Shown piece after piece: positions 13,149 to 21,700 of a DNA stretch of 39,655 nucleotides. How positions within the stretch are numbered: position 1 is the first letter of the stretch; each line of letters starts with the position of its first letter. This stretch comes from a virus. The notes beneath the pieces were generated by a model. It ran no database searches. It worked only from the letters and a program-made list of their open reading frames with translations, and was not told where the DNA came from. A program made the translations under genes and the position numbers. The stretch is taken from positions 1 through 39,655 of IMG/VR virus record IMGVR_UViG_3300008116_000284; one strand, written 5' to 3'.

Positions 13149-13169
13149 GCGTGTATGCTAGCAGGCACA

Positions 13170-13439
13170 ATGGCTGCACGGAAACCAAAGAAACCTGTTG
13201 ATGATTCAGGTTGGGGTAATCGCAGTAGTGTTTCTCCGCAGGCTGCGGTGTTTCGTTCTTGGAAACCGAAGAAGGGTTTGAGTTTGCCTGCTGATGAGTG
13301 GGACCGTCGTGTTGGTTGGCGTGATTCTGGGAAGCCGACGTTTCGCGCTAAGCCGTATGGTGGTTCTTTGTCTACGGGTGGGTCTGGTGATGGGTATAGT
13401 GAGGCGCGTAAGTCTTCGAAACGGAAACCGTTGTACTAA
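13170..13439 (+). CDS. Small basic protein, first gene of the head operon
   Basis: 89 residues from the ATG at 13170 (MAARKPKKPVDDSGWGNRS). Basic (MAARKPKKP... EARKSSKRKPLY) and rich in Gly/Ser. TATGCT at 13154-13159 is only 11 bases before the start, so the message is probably leaderless; the in-frame upstream start (13044) is inside the non-coding region. Unknown function; small basic proteins ahead of terminase genes can be DNA-binding, but no terminase small-subunit motif is evident. Confidence 0.6.
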   Translation: MAARKPKKPVDDSGWGNRSSVSPQAAVFRSWKPKKGLSLPADEWDRRVGWRDSGKPTFRAKPYGGSLSTGGSGDGYSEARKSSKRKPLY

Positions 13440-13442
13440 GTA

Positions 13443-14210
13443 ATGGCTCGTCGTCCGAAGAATCCGATAAATGACATTGTGGATACGGTTGGCGGCTGGT
13501 TGGGTGGTCGTGGTCCTGGAACAAATCCGCAGGTGCAAGCTGCGATGGATGCGACGAGGGCTGTGGGGAAGGTGGTGGATACGGCTACTGGCGGGTTTGG
13601 TTCGGCGTTGATTTCTGATGCGCAGAGGATGGCTCAGTCTGGGTCGTCTACGCCGTCGGCGTTGTATAAGACGGCTGCGGTGAATCTTGGTGCTGCTGCT
13701 GCGGGTGTGGGGGCTGCGAAAGTTGTGGGCAAAGCGGCAAGTAAGGTCGTGGAGTCTGGTGTTCCCGCTCGTGTTGCGAATAAGGTGACTGGTCAGCAGG
13801 TGATTGTTCACGGCGGCAAGGTTCGTGGGTTGAGTCAGATTGACCCTCGCATCCCATCTAACTTCCCCGCAGGTAATCGTGCTGTTTATGGGATGAATCC
13901 AGAGTATACGATTCTTGCGCGGGGTATGCCAGAACCAACTCCGTCAAGGCCTTTGAAACTTGCCGAAATAGCCAACGAATACGCAGAGGGCGGTTCGGCT
14001 TATGTTGCAAAAGTTCCCAAAACTTCGATTACCAACCCCGCTTCGGTTGGTTCGAAAGCAAAAGTGGCGGTAATCCAATCCACTTCGCCTGCGAAAGTCG
14101 TAGCCGAGATTCCGCTTTCTGGCACTTCTGCCGCGCAACTCGCCAAACAGCAGCAAGCGATTCTTCGCGCAGCGAAACGCGCTGGGGCAAAGATTCCTAA
14201 ATACAAGTAA
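13443..14210 (+). CDS. Hypothetical protein with ADP-ribosyltransferase-like HG motif (tentative)
   Basis: 255 residues. N-terminal 60 residues are Gly/Ala-rich, followed by a hydrophobic Ala stretch (VNLGAAAAGVGAAKVVG). From about residue 119 the pattern VIVHGGKVRGLSQIDP, then AVYGMNPEYT and AYVAKVPKTSI, resembles the start of small ADP-ribosyltransferase-like folds (an HG pair followed by GL..I.P), known in phage and toxin proteins. I cannot locate a clear catalytic glutamate. Translation overlaps the terminase start (TAATG). Might be an internal virion protein delivered early. Tentative. Confidence 0.5.
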   Translation: MARRPKNPINDIVDTVGGWLGGRGPGTNPQVQAAMDATRAVGKVVDTATGGFGSALISDAQRMAQSGSSTPSALYKTAAVNLGAAAAGVGAAKVVGKAASKVVESGVPARVANKVTGQQVIVHGGKVRGLSQIDPRIPSNFPAGNRAVYGMNPEYTILARGMPEPTPSRPLKLAEIANEYAEGGSAYVAKVPKTSITNPASVGSKAKVAVIQSTSPAKVVAEIPLSGTSAAQLAKQQQAILRAAKRAGAKIPKYK

Positions 14211-16186
14211 TGCCTGCTGGTCGTTCGGGGAGGCGGCAAATCCCGCCACAAGACGTAGCCCGCTACTGGCAATCCAGAGCATCAGGGATGTCTATACAGG
14301 ATGCGGCGAAAATTGCTGGCATCCACCCCAACACTGCGTCACAGTGGGAAGCGAAACGACGTAAAGCTACTGCCGAAATCAAACTTGCTGAAGTAGAAGT
14401 CGGGCAGGTTCGCAAAAAGCAGGGTGGTGTGCAGAATGATGCGTGGAAACATGCGATGGACGTCGCAGATTTGCCGCCTGTTATCCCCTATGAGCGTCTT
14501 AGTCCCGAGGCGCAGCGTGGTTGGGATGATTTTGATTACTTCCGCCGACGATACTTGGGGCGGGTTCCTAGCCCGTGGCAGGTGGATGCTGCGTACAAGA
14601 TTGTGCAAATGTTGGAATCACCGGAGAAAGAGTTCATTTGTATCAACTGTCCCCCAGGAGCAGGCAAGTCGACGCTGTTTCACGACTTTGCGTGTTGGAT
14701 GATTGTACGGAATCGTAAGATTCGTGTGCTGATTGGTTCGGCTACGCAAACGTTGGCGAAGATGTACAGCCGTCGTATCAGGGAAACGTTGGAACGACCG
14801 TTTCCTCTTAGTCCTGATCCGATTCTTGTGGAGAAAGGGTTGGCACTCAACGCCGAAGGCTGCCTTTCTATTGACTATGGGCGTTTCAAACCGTCATCAA
14901 GTGGTGCGTTGTGGCGTGCCGAGGAGTTCATCGTCGAACAAGAAGACTTGTCGGGTTTGGATAACAAGGAACCTACGGTGTCGTCGTATGGTATTGACTC
15001 AGAGTTCATCGGTCATCGTGCCGACCTCTGTTTGTTCGACGACGTGGCAACCCCAGAGAACGCCAAAGAGTCCGTTGCTCGCGACAAACTTTTGGAACGG
15101 TGGGATACCGTCGCTGAGGCACGCGTCGACCCAGGCGGCTTGCTGGCTGTCATCGGGCAGCGTCTCGGGCCAGGTGATCTCTACGCCCACTGTTTGTCCA
15201 AAGTGACTTACGAGGAGGACCCTGACGCGTACGACGGGTCCGACGTCACCGACATTTCCGACGTCAAAGAACCAGAAAAAAAATCCAAGTACACCCACTT
15301 TATTTACAAGGCCTACTACGATGAACTCGACACCGGCAGGGAATCCCGTAAGACTACGGCACCACCATGGCCCAACGGACCGCTCCTCGACCCATACCGC
15401 TTGTCGTGGAAGGACCTCTCGTATCTGAAACATTCGACGCCTGCCAAGTTCCAAGTCATCTATCAGCAAGAAGACATGGCACAAGGCCAATATTTGATTG
15501 AACGCGTCTGGGCAACAGGCGGCATGGGCAACGACGGCGTACTGTACCCAGGGTGCATTGACGGTGACCGCAAAGCCGGCTACATCCCAGGCGGCCTAGA
15601 ACCCCCAATCATCTCAATTGCATCCGTAGACCCCAGCCCAACAAACTTTTGGGCAGTCCAATGGTGGCTATTCCAACCCAACACCAACCTGCGCTACCTG
15701 ATAGACGTTGAACGAACCAAGTTGACTGCTGAGGAGCTACTTGGTTTTGATACGTCCAGCCGACAGTACGGCGGCATAATGGAGGTTTGGCAGAACAGGT
15801 CGTTCGAGATGGGCTACCCGATCTCCCATTGGATTGTGGAAGTCAACGCTGCCCAACGCTTCCTGTTGGCTCACGACTTCGTTCGCAAGTGGCAAGCCCT
15901 CCACGGTGTCATGGTTGTTCCTCATACGACCTCCCGCAACAAACTAGACGAAAACCTAGGTGTCGAAGCACTACTGCCACCCCTGTGGAGAGCAGGGCAG
16001 GTACGGTTGCCGACGATGAGAGAAAACTGGAAGACGCTCGCGTTCATTGAGGAAATGTCCAGTTGGACTCGCAACAAAAAGAACGGAACCGACCTCGTAA
16101 TGGCACACTGGTTCGCAGAACTCCACATGCCTCAACTCGGTCCGGTGAAGCGTCCACCACGCATGTGGCGCCCAACCTGGATATGA
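14210..16186 (+). CDS. terL: Terminase large subunit with N-terminal HTH
   Basis: 658 residues. ATPase motifs: Walker A CPPGAGKST at 147-155, a Walker-B-like LCLFDD at 273-278, and SATQTLAKMYSRRI between them. The C-terminal RNase-H-like nuclease shows VDPSP (D474), HWIVEVNAAQR (E544) and a later NGTDLVMAHW acid. Residues about 26-50 (GMSIQDAAKIAGIHPNTASQW) form a helix-turn-helix normally found in a separate small terminase, and no terS gene is evident nearby. The enzyme packages DNA into the prohead and cuts genome units. Its ATG overlaps the previous stop (TAATG). Confidence 0.92.
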   Translation: MPAGRSGRRQIPPQDVARYWQSRASGMSIQDAAKIAGIHPNTASQWEAKRRKATAEIKLAEVEVGQVRKKQGGVQNDAWKHAMDVADLPPVIPYERLSPEAQRGWDDFDYFRRRYLGRVPSPWQVDAAYKIVQMLESPEKEFICINCPPGAGKSTLFHDFACWMIVRNRKIRVLIGSATQTLAKMYSRRIRETLERPFPLSPDPILVEKGLALNAEGCLSIDYGRFKPSSSGALWRAEEFIVEQEDLSGLDNKEPTVSSYGIDSEFIGHRADLCLFDDVATPENAKESVARDKLLERWDTVAEARVDPGGLLAVIGQRLGPGDLYAHCLSKVTYEEDPDAYDGSDVTDISDVKEPEKKSKYTHFIYKAYYDELDTGRESRKTTAPPWPNGPLLDPYRLSWKDLSYLKHSTPAKFQVIYQQEDMAQGQYLIERVWATGGMGNDGVLYPGCIDGDRKAGYIPGGLEPPIISIASVDPSPTNFWAVQWWLFQPNTNLRYLIDVERTKLTAEELLGFDTSSRQYGGIMEVWQNRSFEMGYPISHWIVEVNAAQRFLLAHDFVRKWQALHGVMVVPHTTSRNKLDENLGVEALLPPLWRAGQVRLPTMRENWKTLAFIEEMSSWTRNKKNGTDLVMAHWFAELHMPQLGPVKRPPRMWRPTWI

Positions 16187-16191
16187 TGTGT

Positions 16192-16197
16192 TATCCT
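16192..16197 (+). promoter_or_regulatory. Candidate -10 element TATCCT before 16208
   Basis: TATCCT in the context TTATCCTGAG, identical to the ten bases at the 9413 promoter, 10 bases before the ATG at 16208. No recognisable -35 lies upstream, so this is a weak candidate. Confidence 0.3.
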
Positions 16198-16207
16198 GAG
16201 AACCACC

Positions 16208-16618
16208 ATGCGTAAAAAAAGCACAACTGGGAAACCCAAGGGTTTGGACGATTATGGTCAGCCAGTTGATTTGAAAAAAAACGCTGCGTATTCATACATG
16301 CGAGCAAAATCGACGGCCTCATCTGTCCGTTCAGAGTTTGAAATGATTCGCAAACCAACAACGGCCGACCGTTACGAATACATGTCGACCATCAAAAGCA
16401 ATGAGCGCAACGCGAGAGACATTCTACGCAATCAGACCACCGTGCGAAGTGGGGCAGGTTTTGGAAGTCGCACCAACAAAATTACTCAACCAATCGCTCT
16501 CCCTGCTGCAAAAAATAATCCCCTTGCTGGTCGCACCGTTGAAGGAGGAACCCGCTCCATGCTTGAAGGCATGAAGTCCTTTATGCGCGGAGGCGGTCTT
16601 CGTCGCGGGAGCATGTAA
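16208..16618 (+). CDS. Hypothetical basic protein between terminase and portal
   Basis: 136 residues, strongly basic (MRKKSTTGKPKGLDDYGQP... MKSFMRGGGLRRGSM). Low hydrophobicity, long disordered N-terminus, then a helical patch (TADRYEYMSTIKSNERNARDIL). Position between terminase and portal is common for small head-assembly or DNA-binding factors in actinophages, but this one has no recognised family. Confidence 0.6.
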   Translation: MRKKSTTGKPKGLDDYGQPVDLKKNAAYSYMRAKSTASSVRSEFEMIRKPTTADRYEYMSTIKSNERNARDILRNQTTVRSGAGFGSRTNKITQPIALPAAKNNPLAGRTVEGGTRSMLEGMKSFMRGGGLRRGSM

Positions 16619-16621
16619 CCC

Positions 16622-18376
16622 TTGCGCTCGCTAGACGAAATCGTTGAACTGTACCACCAGCGCCGACTGGCGGCTGGACCTGTACATGAGCAGATGCGTC
16701 GCGTACGCGACCTCGCCAACGGTGACGTCGTAGTACCACTCAACGAGTTGGACCGCAACGCCAAAACTAACGTCGCCAACCTGCTCGTGCAGGGCTTGGA
16801 TCAGATGTCGATGCGTGTATCGTCAACGATGCCATCACCATTCTTCCCTCCAGTGAAGGAAGGTTCAGAGAACGCCAAGAAGTATGCGCGTATGCGCAAG
16901 AAAGCATTGCTGTCGTTCTGGGATGAGAACAAGATGCAGATGAAACTGCGTCGCCGCGCACGACACCTCCTCGCATACTCATCCTCCCCAGTCTTCATCA
17001 AACCAGACTTCGCCACCCTCACCCCAAAATGGGTCGTACGCAACCCGCTGGACACATTCGCTGCCCCAATGGAAGACGATGACGTCGTACCAGAAAACTG
17101 CATCTTCACTTCACGCGTCACCGCATCATGGCTTCTCAAAAACTATGGGCCACTCGTCTCAGACCAGTTACGTTTCGGTCGCGTTGACTCCGACTCCCGC
17201 TACACACTTCTCGAATACGTATGCGGAGACTCCATGCAACTCATCGTCTTGGGTGCTGAAGACAACCCTGAGCTGTCACAGTCTGAGCGTGCAGGTTTGG
17301 AAGCAATCCTTCTCGAAGCAATCCCGAATCGCACCGGTATGCCACTCGCAGTCGTACCACAACGCATCACTCTCGATAAACCACGCGGCCAATTCGACGG
17401 CGTACTCGGCATGTACTACACGCGTGCCCGTCTCCAAGCGTTGACTGAGATTGCTATTGAGCGTGGCATCTTCCCTGAAGAATATTTGGTTGCACGCCCA
17501 GGAGAAAACCCTGAGATTATGCAACTTGCCGACGGCAAAGCCGGCATCTTGGGTGTTGTCAAAGGTGGCGACATCCAGCAGTTGCAACTAAATCCTGGTT
17601 ACAAAACCGACACAGCCCTCGACCGTTTGGAACGCCAAGAACGTCTTGAAGGCGCGATACCCGCAGAGTTCGGCGGAGAGTCCGCAACCAACATCCGAAC
17701 CGGACGCCGAGGCGAAGCCGTTCTTTCTGCGACCGTGGATTACCGTGTACAAGAAGCACAAGAAACCTTCGCCAACTCGTTACTCCACGAAGATAAAATC
17801 GCCATCGCACTCGAAAAAGCGTATTGGGGTGAACAACCAAAAACATTCTTCTTGAGTGGTCGTACGACACAAGGCCAAGAGTCCTACACGCCGAACAAAG
17901 TGTGGCAAACCGACTTCCACTACGTCGCGTATTCGGCAGCAGGCTCGGACGTGAACTCGCTCATCATCGGACTCGGACAACGTTTGGGTGTCGGTTTGAT
18001 GTCAAAAGAATCTGCTCGTGAAGCAGACCCGCTCATCTCCGATCCAGACCTGGAGCATGATCGCATCATCGCAGAAGGCGTCGAAGCCGCACTCCTGCAA
18101 TCCATCCAACAGCAGGCAGCCAACCCTGAAGGCCCATACCAGCCAGACGACCTCGCCTACCTCACCCGCCTCGTCGTAGAACAAGACGTCCCACTATTCG
18201 ACGCAGTTCGTCGCACCGATGAACGGGCACGTGAACGACAAGCACAAGCGATGCCGGCAGGCTCACCAGAAACCATGCCAGGACTAGCAATGCCAGGTAT
18301 GGGCGCTGAAGCACCCGTAGCCGCACCCGCTGGCCCGCCACCGATCGAGGCACTACTCGCACAACTGGGGGCATAA
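16622..18376 (+). CDS. Portal protein
   Basis: 584 residues from the TTG at 16622. The start is uncertain, as no ribosome-binding sequence is visible, but the N-terminal pattern LDEIVELYHQRR... MRRVRDLANGDVVVPLNELDRNAKTNVANLLVQGLDQ is that of portal proteins (polypeptide, DLxNGD, Q-x-D-Q-M helix). The centre is alpha/beta and the last 60 residues are Pro/Ala/Gly-rich (AQAMPAGSPETMPGLAMPGMG). A 12-subunit ring at the capsid vertex is the known role. Order terminase, portal is as expected; the internal large protein follows. Confidence 0.85.
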   Translation: MRSLDEIVELYHQRRLAAGPVHEQMRRVRDLANGDVVVPLNELDRNAKTNVANLLVQGLDQMSMRVSSTMPSPFFPPVKEGSENAKKYARMRKKALLSFWDENKMQMKLRRRARHLLAYSSSPVFIKPDFATLTPKWVVRNPLDTFAAPMEDDDVVPENCIFTSRVTASWLLKNYGPLVSDQLRFGRVDSDSRYTLLEYVCGDSMQLIVLGAEDNPELSQSERAGLEAILLEAIPNRTGMPLAVVPQRITLDKPRGQFDGVLGMYYTRARLQALTEIAIERGIFPEEYLVARPGENPEIMQLADGKAGILGVVKGGDIQQLQLNPGYKTDTALDRLERQERLEGAIPAEFGGESATNIRTGRRGEAVLSATVDYRVQEAQETFANSLLHEDKIAIALEKAYWGEQPKTFFLSGRTTQGQESYTPNKVWQTDFHYVAYSAAGSDVNSLIIGLGQRLGVGLMSKESAREADPLISDPDLEHDRIIAEGVEAALLQSIQQQAANPEGPYQPDDLAYLTRLVVEQDVPLFDAVRRTDERARERQAQAMPAGSPETMPGLAMPGMGAEAPVAAPAGPPPIEALLAQLGA

Positions 18377-18733
18377 ATGAGCGACACTGCATACAACGAA
18401 GGTCCAGCAATGATGGCTGCCCGAGGCCAAACCTACGGCAAACGCCAAGAACAGATGCAAGCACAACAAGCAGTGCCGATGCGTCGTTCGCCAACAGAAA
18501 CACAACAGTTTGCTCGTCCAATGCCGGCAGGTTCCCTGTTTGCACCAACTGGACGCCCACAAGAACCGATCACTGCTGGCGCACCATTCGGCCCTGGTCC
18601 AGGTCCAGCCGCAGCCGGCATCCCGATGATTACCCCACAACAACAAGCCGTCGACGAACTACGTCAGATTGCTGTCGCATACCAGTTGGATGATTTGTTG
18701 GATGCTGTTGATGCGTATGGAGACGAACTGTGA
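18377..18733 (+). CDS. Hypothetical protein, portal-adjacent
   Basis: 118 residues, starting immediately after the portal stop. Pro/Gly/Gln-rich, disordered (QAQQAVPMRRSPTETQQFARPMPAG, GPGPGPAAAG) with an ending helix (QQQAVDELRQIAVAYQLDDLLDAVDAYG). The end overlaps the next GTG start (GTGA). Possibly a portal accessory or scaffold-like part; no family recognised. Confidence 0.6.
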   Translation: MSDTAYNEGPAMMAARGQTYGKRQEQMQAQQAVPMRRSPTETQQFARPMPAGSLFAPTGRPQEPITAGAPFGPGPGPAAAGIPMITPQQQAVDELRQIAVAYQLDDLLDAVDAYGDEL

Positions 18734-21700
18734 GATGGGAAGCGAACCTCGATCCGCTTTCTAATGACGTCTACCTGAAAAAAAATCAGGGGGCGCAACC
18801 ACAACCAGCGTTGAGTCCTGATGTTGCAACGAATCTGACGCGAGTAAAACAGCGTGCAGGCTGGTTGACACCACAAACCCAGTTGGCGTTAGCGAAAGCA
18901 AACGCAACAGATGAAGTGATTGACGCTGCTGGTCGTTTGCAGGCGAAACAGATTGCTGAGGCGCAGGTTTCGCAGCCGCCTCGTGCTTTGCCGACACAGA
19001 TTTATGACAACATCAAAGCTGTTTCACGTTGGGGTACCGCTGCACTCAACTTTCTGCCCGAATCCGTGCAAGGTGCTGCGGCTCAACTGTTTGACAAAAA
19101 CGATGACATTGACGGCTGGTTTATTCAAACGTCGTTAGGAACGATGATTGAGAACCCCGAGTTGCGCGGCGAAGGATTCTTCCTCTCCGAAGAAGGGATG
19201 AAGAAGCAGGCTGAACGTGCCCGCCGTTATCGAGGCACCATCAACGGATCGGCATGGACAGTTGGACGTGGAGCCGCCAACCTTGTCAACCTACAACCGA
19301 ACACGAAACCGTACAACATTTTGTCTGGCGTCCTTGATGCGATGGTCATGTTGAAAGCCGACCCGACAGGACCATTGACCAAGGCATACAAAGCTTTTAC
19401 CGCGCCAAAATACATGGTGCCATTGTTGACAAAAGGCGCGTTGGCACAAGAAGCCGCAGCGTTGGCAGATGAAGCAGGTGTCGCTACCAACCTTGCCGGT
19501 GTCACCGTTGAAGGCAAAAAGTTCATTCGTTTCTGGAACGAGAACCCTCGCGCCAAACAACTCGTGGACTATCTCACCACCGAAACATCACCAGTCAAAA
19601 TCTTGGAACGATTTGAAGGTCGTCTCGATAACGAAGTGGTCGCAGCGTTGGCTGATGCCCAAACCGGTGACGAAGTTATTGACGCATTGGCTGGCGGCTG
19701 GACAATGGAAGACGGCTCACTATTCCGTGACGTGCGCCGATACCAAAAGTCGGTCATTTCACCGTCACGCAGAATCGGTGAGATCGTGCAACGAATCCCG
19801 TTTGCTGACGGCATCCGCAAATCACGCTGGTTCCAAACGATGCCAGAGAACACCATCGTTATCAACGGCACCGACGAAGACAACCGCAAAGGCGCATTGA
19901 ACATCATCCGTTTCCTGCGAGCTGCTGGAGTTGATGACGCCAAAGTTGAGGCAATCGGCGGCGAAGCAATCCGCAACCTTGCCCAAGGCACCACTGCCGC
20001 AGGCAAGAAACGCGTACTAGACACGTTCAACGGTGCTGTCCGAGCAGCTTTGACCGCGAACGGTATGGATGTTGAACTCGCTGATGACATGATAAAGAAA
20101 GCCAACGGCGGCATTGACAATCTGCGCCAATACATGCTGAACCGTCAAGGCATGAACACCGACAACAAGATGTATTCATTCGTTGCAAACAAGAACCTTG
20201 ACTATTTGCCCACAGAAGAAATTGAATCGTTGATTGAGGCTTTGGGCAACCCGAAGAACTTGCAGATTAGCGGCCCAATGCAACTATCAGAGTTGCTAAA
20301 TCGCGTCCATTTCCTGCCAGATGTACGACAAATCCGTAGAGCAACCAGCAACCCTTGGCTGTCCAGGTTGACGAAAGTACGTGGTGCGTCCAAGACAGCA
20401 CTTCGAGAGTTCACTGTCATCAAACCCGAAATGAAAGACCAGTATGACCAAGCGGTAAGTCGTCTGTCTGCTATTGCTGACCAATATCCGAAGAAGTCCA
20501 CGATGCCGCAAACGGTTGCGGAAGAAGTCGCATCACTACAAAAAACGGTGCAAGATGCTCGCACCGTAGTCCAGCGACGCGTCAACACCGGTGAACAACG
20601 TTTTGCTATTGAAGCGATAGATCGCATACAGAACGAAATATGGAAACCTTTGGCGCTCGCTACTGGTGGCTATGTGGTGCGAAACGGTTTTGATGCACAA
20701 GTACGTATGGCGTTCGCTGGATTGAACTCTGCGCTGACCCACCCATTCCAATATTTGATGCTCGTTTTGGGTCAGGCTGAGCGTCGCACCATTCAAGGCG
20801 CTGTCACCATCAGCTATGCGCAAACTGGTCGCAAAGCCCCTGTGGTCTGGAACCGTATCGTAAACGGCACGTCACGCCTCTTGGGTGGGGACAAACTGGA
20901 GATGATTGCGGAAGCCAACCTGTCAGAAATTGAACAGGCGATGCGCCAAAATCTGCGTTTCGGTATGCGCGAGCAAGGTTTGGATGCTGTCGGTGCAGCC
21001 GACCATTTGCAAAAAACTAATGCTTGGGCGCGAGCCAGCCGAGGTGACGTGAACGGGATGCAGTTCCACACCGATGGAGTGTTGAACAATGTTGCGTTGA
21101 TACATGGCGATGAGTTGCAGCGTTTGGCTGCCGAACATCTTGCCGGTGGCGGAACCGAAGACGGCTTGGTTGCCCGACTGGTTGCCTACGCCAAATCAAA
21201 GAAAGAGATTCTTGACGACATTGAAGACATGTACTACGGCGGTGGTGAAGGTTTCACCGTTGTCAACCCCGATAATGCACAAACAGCCAAGGCGAAAGGT
21301 TTCGTTCCTTTCAACCAGATGCGCACAGACGACCTTGACATTTTCCTTGGTCAACACATGCGCCGCGTCGTACTGGGCAACGTTCAGGTTCAAACAGGCA
21401 ATCTGCCAGACGTGCAGTTCATGGCCGCGTTCAACCAAATACCCCTTACCACCATCAAAAAAGGTGTTCACGTGCGTGTCCCCACGGTTGAACGTGCAGT
21501 TGGTGAACTGACAATTGTTGGTGGCGCAGGCAAAGACGATGGCATCCACCGCATAGGCAGCCTGGTACAGATTGGTGAAGACCGTGTAGGTGTCGTGACA
21601 TCGTTCCGTGACGAAGAAGGTCGCGTCATCGTTGATGCGTTCGGTGACGGCGTTATTGAGTTTGAGGGCAAGAAGTTTGCGACTGTTGTGCCGGTAACTG

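Larger units (their letters stand above)
12490..13169. other. Longest non-coding region; candidate regulatory or origin region
   Basis: No ORF here looks coding on either strand; short open frames have skewed composition and no ribosome-binding sites. The region has several hairpins (12514-12541, 12720-12738, 12991-13013), an imperfect direct repeat (12823-12841 and 12850-12867, 27 bases apart) and a perfect 9-bp inverted repeat (13091-13099 with 13140-13148). Composition changes from C-rich to G/T-rich across it. It separates the early or accessory genes from the head operon. Confidence 0.55.

Noticed and set aside
12523-13201. Short plus-strand open frames in the non-coding region (for example 12523-12831, 12624-12878, 12917-13201)
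   Set aside because: Composition is unlike protein genes here (runs of Arg, Pro and His), no ribosome-binding sites precede them, and they cut across the hairpins and repeats.
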